Origin: Desulfomonile tiedjei
GTDB taxonomy: Bacteria > Desulfobacterota > Desulfomonilia > Desulfomonilales > Desulfomonilaceae
NCBI GenBank assembly: GCA_016212925.1
Contig: JACRDF010000024.1
Span: 1-64,000 of the forward strand
DNA: 64,000 bases
Direction: 5' to 3'
The position numbers and the translations under genes were made by a program. The notes under the pieces are model-generated. The model was not told where the DNA came from, searched no databases, and worked only from the letters and a program-made list of their open reading frames with translations. Of the stretch, positions 34,483 to 43,037 are shown one piece after another. Positions within the stretch are counted from its first letter, which is position 1, and each line of letters begins with the position of its first letter.

Positions 34483-35772
34483 ATGGACGAGCACGGAAGG
34501 ACGCGTAGGGATTTCTTGAAAGTCGGGCTTGTGACCGCGGCGGCCGCGGCGCTGGGGCCGGGCGTCATCAAACCGGTCGGTTTATGGGCCGCGGAGCCCC
34601 AGATCAAAGGCCCTATCAAAGTGGGCTACCAGGCTGTCTTATCCGGAACGTTGGCCGGATACGGCGAGTTTCACAAAATGGGCGCGGTGATGGCGGTCGA
34701 GGAGATCAACGCGGCCGGAGGCATCGGCGGGGCCAAGCTGGAAATGGAGATCCGGGATTCCACTCTCGCGGCGCCTGCATCCATTCAAAACGCTCGCTAC
34801 TTTGTGGATAGCTGGGGGGCCGACTTCCTTGCAGGAGTGGATTCTTCGGGCCAAGCCCTGGCCCTGGCTCCAGTGGTGGGCCAACTGGACCGTATCTTGA
34901 TGGTGACCCACGCTGCCACCGAAAAACTCACCGAGGACGAAGTCTTCAAGAAGGGGATCAAGCAGGTGTTCCGCATCTGCACTCCCACGTATCAGGACGG
35001 GAACGCGGCAGCATTCGTCGCGAAAGACCTACCGGCAAAGACCTGGGCTACAATAAGCCCGAAATATGAGTATGGCTACACATGCTGGAATATGTTCAAG
35101 GATACGCTGGGAAAACTGAAATCCGGCATCCAGTTTACCGCGGAATCGTGGGCGCCTTTCGGAACCACTGACTTTCGGCCCCATATCAACACCATTATGG
35201 ACGCGAACCCTGAAGGGCTTTACTCGACGGAATGGGCAGGCGAGCTTATCACCATGATGAAACAGGCCAAACAAGCCGGCATGTTTGAAAAAATCAAACA
35301 CGTTATGCTTCCTGTCGGTGCGGCCATGGATGTCTTGGAAGGGCTCGGGTCAGAGATGCCGGACAACATCTGGATTTCCGGGCGGTATTTCTTCTTGTAT
35401 CCTGATTCCCCGCAGAACAAGGATTGGGTCGCACGGTTCCAGAAACGCTGGAATCACTTTCCCGCTTATGTTTCGGAGACAGGGTATTCCACGATGTTCG
35501 CATTCAAGAAGGCCGTCGAGGCGGCCGGCTCCAAAGAAACGGCCAAAGTGATTCAAGCCCTTGAGGGGATGGAGCTGGATTCACCCGCAGGCCACCGCGT
35601 GTTCCGAAAGGAAGACCATCAGGCGATGTACGACGTGCCGTGGGGCCTGACAAAGGCCGACCCGAAGTATCCTTTCAAGATCATGGGCAAGCAGGTCGTA
35701 ATCCCGGCCAAGGAATGTTTCAACCGACCGCCATTCGAAGGCGAAGGGACGAAGCCGCCTTTCAAATCATAG
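34483..35772 (+). CDS. Branched-chain-type amino-acid ABC transporter, substrate-binding protein
   Basis: 429 residues with a twin-arginine-type leader (GRTRRDFLKVGLVTAAAAAL), so it is probably exported folded by Tat and acts in the periplasm. The rest is a LivJ/K-type type-I binding fold: IKVGYQAVLSGTLAGYGEFHKMGAVMAVEEINAAGGIGG, DFLAGVDSSGQALALAPV, and a C-terminal lobe with WVARFQKRWNHFPAYVSETGYS. It captures an amino acid, amide or related small acid for the permeases encoded downstream. The gene is followed by livH-like, livM-like, livG-like and livF-like genes in order. The ligand is not readable. Confidence 0.9.
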   Translation: MDEHGRTRRDFLKVGLVTAAAAALGPGVIKPVGLWAAEPQIKGPIKVGYQAVLSGTLAGYGEFHKMGAVMAVEEINAAGGIGGAKLEMEIRDSTLAAPASIQNARYFVDSWGADFLAGVDSSGQALALAPVVGQLDRILMVTHAATEKLTEDEVFKKGIKQVFRICTPTYQDGNAAAFVAKDLPAKTWATISPKYEYGYTCWNMFKDTLGKLKSGIQFTAESWAPFGTTDFRPHINTIMDANPEGLYSTEWAGELITMMKQAKQAGMFEKIKHVMLPVGAAMDVLEGLGSEMPDNIWISGRYFFLYPDSPQNKDWVARFQKRWNHFPAYVSETGYSTMFAFKKAVEAAGSKETAKVIQALEGMELDSPAGHRVFRKEDHQAMYDVPWGLTKADPKYPFKIMGKQVVIPAKECFNRPPFEGEGTKPPFKS

Positions 35773-35875
35773 CACCCGGGTCGCGAGAAGCCGGGCGCAG
35801 AGTCGCTCAAAGCGCCCTGTGCTCTCGCGACCCTCCCACATTTCAGGTGGGCCTCAAGGCGCGGAGTAATCGCCC

Positions 35876-36742
35876 ATGTTGCAGTCTCTCGTCCACGTTT
35901 GTCTTGCCGGGATTTCGGCCGGCATGTTTATCTGGTTGGTGGCCAGCGGCCTTACCCTGGTGTTTGGGGTCCTGCGCGTGCTGAATTTCGCCCACGGCAG
36001 CTTTTATATGCTGGGGGCCTACGTCTGCCTCACGGTCCTCAAAGCCATGGGCGGAAATTTCTGGATTGGGCTGGTGCTAGGACCTCTGGTCGTATGCGTC
36101 GTCGGATACTTCATGGAGAGGTTCCTCCTCCGCTACGTCTATCACCTGGAACTCCCGTACCAACTGCTTCTGACGTTTGCGATGGTCCTGATCTTCGATG
36201 ATGCGGTCAAAATGATCTGGGGAGCCGGCTCCGCCAGTTCCCCTGCGGTTCCGGGTCTTTCAGGGTCGCTTTCCATAGTGGGGCGCCAGTTCCCGGTGTA
36301 CAACCTCTTTATCATTGCGGTGGGTCCTCTGGTCGCTGTGGGCTTGTACGCTCTGCTGGAAAAGACGTGGTGGGGGAGGATAATCCGCGCGGCTGCGTCC
36401 GACCGTGAAATGGCGTCGGCTATCGGCGTCAAGGTGCCCACGATGTTCACAGCGGTGTTCGTGTTCGGCGCGTGGCTCTCCGCAATGGGTGGAGCGCTGG
36501 CAGTGCCGTACGTTGGGCTCCTGACAACGGGGATGGGCGAAGCCATCATCATCGAAGCCTTCGTAGTTGTCGTTATCGGAGGGCTGGGGAGTCTCAAAGG
36601 GGCCTTTTTCGTTTCTTTGATTATCGGCCTGCTCAGCTCCTTTGGTACGAGGTTTATACCCATGCTTGACATGTTCCTGGTTTTCATACTTATGGCCGTT
36701 GTACTCCTTTGGCGCCCTCAGGGCCTTTTTGCCGAGGGCTGA
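35876..36742 (+). CDS. livH: Branched-chain-type ABC transporter permease (LivH-like)
   Basis: 288 residues with about eight hydrophobic segments, an inner-membrane permease. Typical LivH features: GLTLVFGVLRVLNFAHGSFYMLGAY at the N-terminus, ASDREMASAIGVKVPTMFTAVFVFGAWLSAMGG in the cytoplasmic coupling loop, and VIGGLGSLKGAFFVSLIIGLL. GGAG lies before ATG 35876. It forms the channel with the LivM-like protein whose gene starts three bases after this stop. Confidence 0.9.
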   Translation: MLQSLVHVCLAGISAGMFIWLVASGLTLVFGVLRVLNFAHGSFYMLGAYVCLTVLKAMGGNFWIGLVLGPLVVCVVGYFMERFLLRYVYHLELPYQLLLTFAMVLIFDDAVKMIWGAGSASSPAVPGLSGSLSIVGRQFPVYNLFIIAVGPLVAVGLYALLEKTWWGRIIRAAASDREMASAIGVKVPTMFTAVFVFGAWLSAMGGALAVPYVGLLTTGMGEAIIIEAFVVVVIGGLGSLKGAFFVSLIIGLLSSFGTRFIPMLDMFLVFILMAVVLLWRPQGLFAEG

Positions 36743-36745
36743 GAG

Positions 36746-37699
36746 ATGAACCTATACTGGAAGTATTTCTTCTCAGCCGTGGGTTTAGCCGGCCTGATCG
36801 CAATCGGTTTGTTCGCAGGCCCGTTCATGCTGTACGTGACCATGCGAGTCATGATCCTATCGATTTTCGCGCTCGGGTACAATCTGCTCCTGGGCAGGAC
36901 AGGTCTGCTTTCCTTCGGACACGCAGCTTTCTACGCGACCGGGGCTTACGGTCTGGCCCTATCGTCGATTCACCTTAACCCGCATCCTTTGCTGGGCATA
37001 GCAATCGGGGTTGCGGCCGCAAGTGTGTTGGCATTGGCCATTGGCTTTTTTTGCGTACGCCACACTGAGATCTACTTCGCGATGCTTACTCTGGCTTTCG
37101 GAATGATGGTCTTCTCGCTCATGTGGAACGTGCGCAGCGTCACCGGAGGAGACGACGGCCTTTACGGAATAACACGGGCCGCGATTTCGTTCGGCCTTTT
37201 CAAGATTCCGATAAGCAAGGAATACCAGTATTATTTCTTTGTGCTGTTCTTTTTCCTGCTAACCATCTTTTTGGTCCACCGGATCTACCGGTCCCCGTTC
37301 GGGCTTGTGTTGGCAGGCATCCGTGAAAATCATGTCCGTACCGAATTTGCCGGATTGGCGGTGAGGCGATATCGGCTTGGGGCGTTCGTCGTTTCAGGAG
37401 CGTTCGCAGGATTGGCAGGTTCGCTTGCCGTCCTTCTCGAGAGCAATATCACACCCGCGGCGGCACATTGGGCCCGTTCGGCCGAGCCGGTATTGGTAAG
37501 CCTTATCGGCGGTCTGCACACGTTCGCAGGTCCCTTGGCCGGGAGCATAGTTTTCGTGGTCCTGCGGGAAGTCGTCGAGAGATTTTCACAGAACTGGATG
37601 TTTTGGTTCGGGTTGCTCTTGCTCGCGATCATCATGGGGTTCCGCGGGGGAATCGTTGGATCGACAGCAGAGATTTTCAAACGTTTTTCGAGAGCGTGA
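36746..37699 (+). CDS. livM: Branched-chain-type ABC transporter permease (LivM-like)
   Basis: 317 residues with about nine hydrophobic segments. Diagnostic LivM stretches: SIFALGYNLLLGRTGLLSFGHAAFYATGAY and the coupling helix GIRENHVRTEFAGLAVRRYRLGAFVVSGAFAGLAGSL. VSLIGGLHTFAGPLAGSIVFV lies near the end. It pairs with LivH to form the translocation path. A two-hairpin repeat and about 240 bases separate it from the ATPase genes, an interruption unusual for liv operons. Confidence 0.9.
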   Translation: MNLYWKYFFSAVGLAGLIAIGLFAGPFMLYVTMRVMILSIFALGYNLLLGRTGLLSFGHAAFYATGAYGLALSSIHLNPHPLLGIAIGVAAASVLALAIGFFCVRHTEIYFAMLTLAFGMMVFSLMWNVRSVTGGDDGLYGITRAAISFGLFKIPISKEYQYYFFVLFFFLLTIFLVHRIYRSPFGLVLAGIRENHVRTEFAGLAVRRYRLGAFVVSGAFAGLAGSLAVLLESNITPAAAHWARSAEPVLVSLIGGLHTFAGPLAGSIVFVVLREVVERFSQNWMFWFGLLLLAIIMGFRGGIVGSTAEIFKRFSRA

Positions 37700-37719
37700 G
37701 CGGGAAGGAAGAGTAGAAT

Positions 37720-37827
37720 GCGGGGAGGACCTTTTTGTAAAAAGGTCCTCCCCACTCCCCTCTCCAAAAACTTCCATATCATGTCCGCTGGGCGGCTTCC
37801 GCTGGCAGCGGAACCTGCCCAGCGGGC
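37720..37827. repeat. Two-hairpin compound repeat (family G), copy 2, inverted
   Basis: GCGGGGAGGACC...GGTCCTCCCC (37720-37754), the joining CTCTCCAAAAACTTCCATATC, then a hairpin at 37793-37827 (GTCCGCTGGGCGGC...GCCCAGCGGGC). It is the reverse-complement arrangement of copy 1 at 32544-32652. It lies inside the importer operon, between livM and livG. Confidence 0.85.
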
Positions 37828-37939
37828 AAGATATTGAGTTGTTTGGACAAAGACACTGGAGACTCTTGCACACAAACAAGCTTCCCTGATGAATCCGTGT
37901 TTGAAGGCGCAATAGGAACGCGACCGAGGAAATATATCT

Positions 37940-38701
37940 ATGGATGAGATCCTTCTGGAAGTTCGCAGACTGAACAAAGCGTTTGGCATGGTGGTTACGG
38001 CAAAAGACATGGATTTTTCTCTGCAGCGGGGGGTAATCACTTCGATCATCGGGCCCAACGGCGCGGGTAAATCCACCCTGATCAATGTGCTGACCGGCTT
38101 CCTGGCCCCGGATTCCGGAGAGATTTGGTTCCAGGGCCAGGACATCACGCACGAGCCTATCCACCGTCGGGTAAGGCAAGGTCTGTGCCGTTCCTTCCAG
38201 GTGGTGAACGTGTTTACCAACCTGACGCTGTTTGAGAATATAGCTATACCGTCTCTGGCGGTCCGACGGCGAGCGCGCAGTATGCTCACCAGGGTGACGC
38301 GCGACATGGAGGTTCGGGGAGATGTGGAAGCAATCCTGGACCGGGTCGGGCTCGGCAGTCAGGCTCACATGACGGCTGCCGCGCTCTCACACGGAGACCA
38401 GCGTCTTCTCGAAGTAGCGATCGCGTTGGCGGCCAAGCCTCGATTGCTATTCCTCGACGAGCCCACCGCGGGCATGAATCCCGTGGAAAGAACAAGAATC
38501 TTGCAGAACATCAAGCAGCTTGCCCAAACAGGGGATGTCACTTTTGTAATTGTCGAACACGACATGGATGTGGTTTTCTCACTGTCTGACCGGGTAATCG
38601 CCCTGCACCGAGGAGTAATAATTGGGGACGGCTCACCGGATGAAATCAAAATGAATCCTCAAGTACGAGAAGTCTACCTTGGCGAAGAGGTGGCTGCATG
38701 A
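37940..38701 (+). CDS. livG: Branched-chain-type ABC transporter ATPase (LivG-like)
   Basis: 253 residues. Walker A is IGPNGAGKSTL, the signature region reads ALSHGDQRLLEVAIALA (a relaxed LSGG), and Walker B is LLFLDEPTAGM followed by the H-loop His in FVIVEHDMDVV. The LivG C-terminus (IGDGSPDEIKMNPQVREVYLGEE) is typical. It energises the permease pair. Its stop overlaps the start of livF (ATGA). Confidence 0.92.
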   Translation: MDEILLEVRRLNKAFGMVVTAKDMDFSLQRGVITSIIGPNGAGKSTLINVLTGFLAPDSGEIWFQGQDITHEPIHRRVRQGLCRSFQVVNVFTNLTLFENIAIPSLAVRRRARSMLTRVTRDMEVRGDVEAILDRVGLGSQAHMTAAALSHGDQRLLEVAIALAAKPRLLFLDEPTAGMNPVERTRILQNIKQLAQTGDVTFVIVEHDMDVVFSLSDRVIALHRGVIIGDGSPDEIKMNPQVREVYLGEEVAA

Positions 38702-39399
38702 TGCTGCGGGTGGAAAAGATAAACACCTACTACGGCACCTCCCATGTGCTACAAAACATCTCGTTCGAGGTGAAACGCGGTGAGGCAGTGGCTCTTTTGG
38801 GACGCAACGGCATGGGCAAGACGACCACTCTTCGATCCATAATGGGACTGACCCCACCCAAAAACGGATCCATCCATTTCGAAGGGGAAGAAATCTGCAA
38901 GCTGCCGCCTTATGACATCGCGCAGCGAGGTGTGGCCTATATGCCCGATGATTTGCGCGTCTTCCCGGACCTGACCTGCGAAGAAAACCTTGATATCGCT
39001 CGCCGGGTGTGCAAACGCTCCGGTTACTGGACCAGGGAAAGGGTCGAGGCCTTGTTCCCCACATTGGCCGACCGCCGCAAGCAGAAAGGTTCCAGTTTCT
39101 CCGGCGGGGAGAAAAAGATGCTCAGCCTGGGCCGTTCTCTCATGATGAACCCGACTCTGGTACTTCTCGACGAACCTTCCGAAGGACTCGCGCCGCTGAT
39201 TGTTCGCAAGCTTATGGAAACCATCCGTGAGATCCGCGACCACGGAGTTACGATACTTCTGGCGGATCAGAATCTTAAATTCTGCATTGAAGTCTGCGAT
39301 CGCGGGTATATTATTGAGAAGGGAACAATAGTGCATGAGGGAAGCATGAAGGAGATTTGGTCTGACGAACAAGTAGTCAGCCGCTACCTTGCCCTGTAA
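38698..39399 (+). CDS. livF: Branched-chain-type ABC transporter ATPase (LivF-like)
   Basis: 233 residues. Walker A LLGRNGMGKTTTL, signature SFSGGEKKMLSLGRSLM, Walker B LVLLDEPSEGLAP and the switch region TILLADQNLKF, where Asp replaces the usual Glu and Asn the usual His of VEQN. The LivF-type middle segment GVAYMPDDLRVFPDLTCEENL is present. The start is at ATG 38698 or the adjacent ATG 38701, overlapping the livG stop. It forms the heterodimer with LivG. Confidence 0.92.
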   Translation: MMLRVEKINTYYGTSHVLQNISFEVKRGEAVALLGRNGMGKTTTLRSIMGLTPPKNGSIHFEGEEICKLPPYDIAQRGVAYMPDDLRVFPDLTCEENLDIARRVCKRSGYWTRERVEALFPTLADRRKQKGSSFSGGEKKMLSLGRSLMMNPTLVLLDEPSEGLAPLIVRKLMETIREIRDHGVTILLADQNLKFCIEVCDRGYIIEKGTIVHEGSMKEIWSDEQVVSRYLAL

Positions 39400-39574
39400 A
39401 TGGGATTTGATGAGGCAAGTTGTCTGGTTCCCAGGCTCTGCCCGGACACTGCCAGCCAATACACGCACCTCAAACGTGGAAATTTTGGAGGCAAAGCCTG
39501 AGAACTAGGCACCTTTCGATTTAAATAGGTCTTGGCCGCAAATTTTACGAAAATCATCGGAGGATGTACCGTCC

Positions 39575-39967
39575 ATGAAAATTCTCGTAGGGTATGATGG
39601 TTCCGCTCAGGCCAAAGAGGCCCTGAACGTGGCCAAGAAACAGGCACAGGTCTTCAATGCCACGGTGTGTGTGGTGACATCGCTCGTGGGAGAAGACACC
39701 ACTACTGCCGACGACATTAAGCAAGCTCAGGAGGAACTGGATTATACCGAGCAGTTTTTCTCGGAAAGCGGCATTCCGGTTGAGACCCATCTTCTCATAC
39801 GTGGGTTGAGCCCCGGCGAAGATCTGGTGCAGTTCGCACGAGACCACGGGGTTGATCAGATTGTCGTGGGAGTCAAGAAGACCTCGCCGGTAGGAAAGAT
39901 CCTTTTCGGGTCCAACGCTCGCCACGTGATTCTGAATGCCCCTTGCCCGGTGATGACCGTGAAGTGA
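39575..39967 (+). CDS. Universal stress protein (UspA family)
   Basis: 130 residues, single-domain Usp. MKILVGYDGSAQAKEALNVA at the N-terminus and the nucleotide-binding end VVGVKKTSPVGKILFGSNARHVILNAPCPVMTVK, which has the small-residue pattern of the ATP-binding type. Cytosolic, with a general stress-related role by family. It follows livF after 175 bases and is probably a separate transcription unit. Confidence 0.92.
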   Translation: MKILVGYDGSAQAKEALNVAKKQAQVFNATVCVVTSLVGEDTTTADDIKQAQEELDYTEQFFSESGIPVETHLLIRGLSPGEDLVQFARDHGVDQIVVGVKKTSPVGKILFGSNARHVILNAPCPVMTVK

Positions 39968-40020
39968 GCCATCGAACTTCCGGAGTGCCAGCAGCCGCCG
40001 GGTCGGGTTGGCAAAATCGC

Positions 40021-40049
40021 TTGACAAGCCAAGATCGCTCGCATATATT
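40021..40049 (+). promoter_or_regulatory. Strong sigma-70 promoter for the RRM protein gene
   Basis: Consensus TTGACA (40021-40026), a 17-base spacer, then TATATT (40044-40049). Transcription would begin near 40056, giving an untranslated leader of about 205 bases before ATG 40263. Confidence 0.7.
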
Positions 40050-40262
40050 TTTAGGTGAAACTTAACTTGTGTTTCTCCAGTAGACCTTTCATCGGGACCG
40101 CGGGCGTTATGCAAGATTTAAGGACCTAGAACATAGGCGCCCGTGCCGAGGACTTTCACGCCGTACTTTCAGCCGGTTATTCCCCGTTCACAAAGAGCCC
40201 TTGTTCGTAAACGTAAACGCGCTTTCGCGAAATGTGATGGTGCTTTTCCAAGGAGTTAGAGA

Positions 40263-40577
40263 ATGAGCATTAACATCTATGTTGGGAACCTGTCCTTCGA
40301 CGCCACTGAAGGCGAACTCAAGGGCATGTTTGAAGAGTACGGCGCAGTCGATTCCGCCAAAATCATCGTTGACCAGTTCACGAACAGGTCACGAGGATTC
40401 GGATTCATCGAAATGCAGAACAGGGAAGAAGGTCTTAAGGCGATCCAGGAACTGGATTCCAAGGACCTCAAGGGCCGCGCTCTGAAGGTGAACGAAGCTC
40501 GCCCCAAGGGTAGCTCCGGTGGTGGCGGCGGCCGCCGCGACGGCGGCGGCGGTGGTGGCGGGAGATCTCGCTGGTAA
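40263..40577 (+). CDS. RRM-type RNA-binding protein with glycine/arginine-rich tail
   Basis: 104 residues. One RNA-recognition motif (1-80) with RNP2 IYVGNLSF and RNP1 RGFGFIEM. It is followed by a tail of Gly runs with Arg (GGGGGRRDGGGGGGGRSRW), like the cyanobacterial and delta-proteobacterial Rbp proteins. Those are often cold-induced and bind RNA in the cytosol. AAGGAG precedes ATG 40263. A consensus promoter lies far upstream, leaving a long leader that may control translation, as in cold-shock genes. Confidence 0.92.
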   Translation: MSINIYVGNLSFDATEGELKGMFEEYGAVDSAKIIVDQFTNRSRGFGFIEMQNREEGLKAIQELDSKDLKGRALKVNEARPKGSSGGGGGRRDGGGGGGGRSRW

Positions 40578-40607
40578 CCCCCGATCTGTGATATAATCAG
40601 AAACATG

Positions 40608-40639
40608 AGGTAAGAGTTTGCTTTTGCAGACTCTTACCT
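40608..40639 (+). terminator. Hairpin after the RRM gene, terminator-like
   Basis: AGGTAAGAGT (40608-40617) pairs perfectly with ACTCTTACCT (40630-40639). No T-run follows, so factor-independent termination would be weak. Confidence 0.45.
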
Positions 40640-40677
40640 AACGTCCTGCAATCTTTGGCGCCTGCGGAGGATAGTCC

Positions 40678-42120
40678 TTGGGCACAGTGTATAAGCATGT
40701 CCTCTGCCTCCATCCCTATTTTCGCGACAGCCATTCGGGTTCGTTAGGACTCGCTGTTTTCCCTCCCACCGGTCTGGAATACATCGCCTCCGCGCTTGAG
40801 CCGCACGTCGAACGGGTCACTCTGGTGGACCTGCGTCTACCGGGGCCCATGCGACGGCTCGACAACCTGAAGAAGTTCGTCACCGAGGAAATCGACTTCC
40901 TGTGCATCAGCATTAACTGGGAATATCAATTCCCGGAAGTGTGCCAACTGGTAAACTCACTTCCCAGGGAGATCTTTACCGTGGTCGGCGGGAAACAGGC
41001 CACTGATTGCCTGGAGGAAGTGTTCGCGGCTTGCCCCGGAGTCGATGTGGTGGTCAGAGGCGAAGGGGAAGAGGCGGTTGCCGAAATAGCCACCGGCCTG
41101 GCACGCGAGGACATCCAGGGGATTTCCTACCGAAACGGGTCGGATCTCGTCCACAATCCCAACCGACCGCTCCAAAAGGTGGACGCCTACCGTTTCCCCG
41201 ATCGAACACTTCGGCAGCAAAAATATCATTTCAATGTGGGTGGCTTTGCCCTACGTGGTGAGGAATTTGACATCATCCTTACTTCGCGGGGGTGTCCCCA
41301 CAACTGCAAATTCTGCACGTTCAGCCTTAGTCCTTGGGGCCAAAAGAGAAATTATTCCGCTCGCTCCATAGAATCGGTAATGGAGGAGATCCGGCAGATA
41401 TCCGCGGGGATCATCCTTATTGCGGATGAAGACTTCTTCGTGAATCCGGGCCGGGCCAAACGAATTTGTGAACGGATTTTGTCGGAAGGGATTAAGAAAA
41501 GGTTTCTCGTCCAGGCCAGGATTGAGATATTCCAGCATCCCGAGGTGTTGGATGTAGCCGCCAGAGCCGGCGTCAAACTGTTCCTTTTGGGCATCGAGTC
41601 CCCGACGGATCGGATTCTGGAACAGCTTAACAAGGGTTTCAACACGGAAGTCGTCAGAAAAGCGTTTGAGACTTTCCGCAAATATCACTTCTATTACCAC
41701 GGCTATTTCATTTACGGAAACGTGACGGAAACCGAAGAGGAGATGCTACAGATCCCGGTCTTCGCTAAGGAGTTGGGTCTCGATTCCATAACCTACCAGA
41801 AGTTGCGGATAGAGAAATACTCTCCTCTGAAAGAACTCGTTGAGGCCACTCCGGGTTATTTCATCGGTGATGACCACATTCTTTACCGTGAAGGCATTGG
41901 TCGTCCCGGGCTCAAGCGCATCGCCGCACAGATCACTAGGAAATTCTATACTCCCGCCCAGTTGCTGAAAATTGGTCGAAAGGTTTTCAGTACAGGCCTG
42001 TTCGTTCCTCGCAACATTGCGCCGTTGCTCTTAGGGTTGCCGATCGTGCTGGCGGGAACCATCGGGCGGAAAGTGAACAAGATAGTGAGCCGGTTCATGT
42101 TGCGCCTGCGGCGTGGCTAG
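40678..42120 (+). CDS. B12-binding radical SAM protein
   Basis: 480 residues from a TTG start at 40678, supported by GGAGGA six bases upstream. About 1-160 is a cobalamin-binding-type Rossmann domain (PPTGLEYIASALEPHVERVTLVDLRL; DVVVRGEGEEAVAEI). About 195-400 is the radical SAM barrel with CPHNCKFC, holding the [4Fe-4S] cluster that cleaves S-adenosylmethionine. The C-terminus has a hydrophobic stretch (NIAPLLLGLPIVLAGTIG) that may touch the membrane. Members methylate or rearrange unreactive carbons in lipids, cofactors or natural products. The lone gene gives no clue to its substrate. Confidence 0.88.
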   Translation: MGTVYKHVLCLHPYFRDSHSGSLGLAVFPPTGLEYIASALEPHVERVTLVDLRLPGPMRRLDNLKKFVTEEIDFLCISINWEYQFPEVCQLVNSLPREIFTVVGGKQATDCLEEVFAACPGVDVVVRGEGEEAVAEIATGLAREDIQGISYRNGSDLVHNPNRPLQKVDAYRFPDRTLRQQKYHFNVGGFALRGEEFDIILTSRGCPHNCKFCTFSLSPWGQKRNYSARSIESVMEEIRQISAGIILIADEDFFVNPGRAKRICERILSEGIKKRFLVQARIEIFQHPEVLDVAARAGVKLFLLGIESPTDRILEQLNKGFNTEVVRKAFETFRKYHFYYHGYFIYGNVTETEEEMLQIPVFAKELGLDSITYQKLRIEKYSPLKELVEATPGYFIGDDHILYREGIGRPGLKRIAAQITRKFYTPAQLLKIGRKVFSTGLFVPRNIAPLLLGLPIVLAGTIGRKVNKIVSRFMLRLRRG

Positions 42121-42480
42121 AAACTGGACTGAAGGTCACCCTTCCGATCGCTTCAACTCTGCGAGAACCTCCTCCCAGTCACAATCAGCTAATACGAATT
42201 TGCGTTCAAGTTGCTGCTCTCAGATGGTTTCAGCAGGGAACGACTGTAGGGGCGACACATGTGTCGCCCTGGTGGGCGAGCCATGCCTCGCCCCTACCAG
42301 GGCCAAGGCTTTGTCAGCAGTTTGATTGCAAATCTGTATAAATCCGTCCGCAGGATTGCCTGGGCATTCTTGCCACCGAAACGCCCGATGCTTATTGTAA
42401 CCACAAGTCACAGTTGAGGAATGATCCATTTAGACGAGGCGCAATTGACATCAGGCAATTGCTGTCATTCGGAGGCTGAA
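42121..42480. other. Gap with a double palindrome
   Basis: 360 bases after the radical SAM gene. Besides the repeat at 42246-42297 nothing is supported until a possible small gene at 42481. Confidence 0.4.
42246..42297. repeat. Palindrome pair bounded by GTAGGGGCG/CGCCCCTAC
   Basis: The outer arms GTAGGGGCG...CGCCCCTAC enclose a perfect inner palindrome GGCGACACATGTGTCGCC (42251-42268) and an imperfect one (GGGCGAGCCATGCCTCGCCC). The same GTAGGGGC/GCCCCTAC ends occur on families B and D, so these elements share a common frame with variable centres. Confidence 0.7.
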
Positions 42481-42687
42481 ATGGAAAGAGAAACCAACGT
42501 TAAGGAGTTTGCTGAGCAGAACTTTGTGGAAGCTCCTGCAAAGGTGAGCGAGTGCTTCTGTGAGGACGAACACCGTCTGCACGTCGCACTTTCGGAACAA
42601 CGATCGACCAGATTGGCAAAGATCTTTATGCCTGATCACAAGGGGTTGGAAAACGCGCGTTGTTTGACGTTCGGACGGTGTAGATAA
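42481..42687 (+). CDS. Possible small protein, 68 residues
   Basis: ATG 42481 has GGAGG five bases upstream, which is the main support. The translation (MERETNVKEFAEQNFVEAPA..., with a later CFCEDEHRLHV) matches nothing recognised and has no signal peptide. Codon use is unremarkable. It could be a chance frame. Confidence 0.25.
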   Translation: MERETNVKEFAEQNFVEAPAKVSECFCEDEHRLHVALSEQRSTRLAKIFMPDHKGLENARCLTFGRCR

Positions 42688-43037
42688 TAGCCGGCAGGCC
42701 TAAACAAGCCAATTATGTAAAGGCTTTGACGCTGACGCGAGATTAGGCTCAGGCCTTGAGGCCCTGAAGTTTGCCGTCTGCCCGTCCGATGAAATTGGTG
42801 ATGAACAATCGTTTTGCGAGGGCGGATAGTATCCGTCCTTTTTGTTGAACCCGCAATATGGTGGCGCATTGAAATTGAGAAGAATTGCAGATCTTGGTCG
42901 GTAGGGGCACGGCATGCCGTGCCCTTGCCTATCATCGCGCCATGCCACTCGACCGAAGGCGAATTCATACGACTCGTTCGCGCCGAATCGGAACGAGTTT
43001 TCCCGGTTCCGCAACCAACGAGAAAGGGAGAAACCCA
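42688..43037. other. Gap with palindrome family B copy 3
   Basis: Holds the 20-bp palindrome at 42905-42924. The ribosome-binding site of the DinB gene (AGAAAGGGAG) is at its end. Nothing else is seen. Confidence 0.4.
42905..42924. repeat. 20-bp perfect palindrome, family B, copy 3
   Basis: Exact copy of 7723-7742 and 28558-28577, here with the GTAGGGGC end on the left. Confidence 0.8.

Noticed and set aside
40608-40639. Hairpin as a strong intrinsic terminator
   Set aside because: No T-run follows the stem, so only a weak or accessory role is supported.
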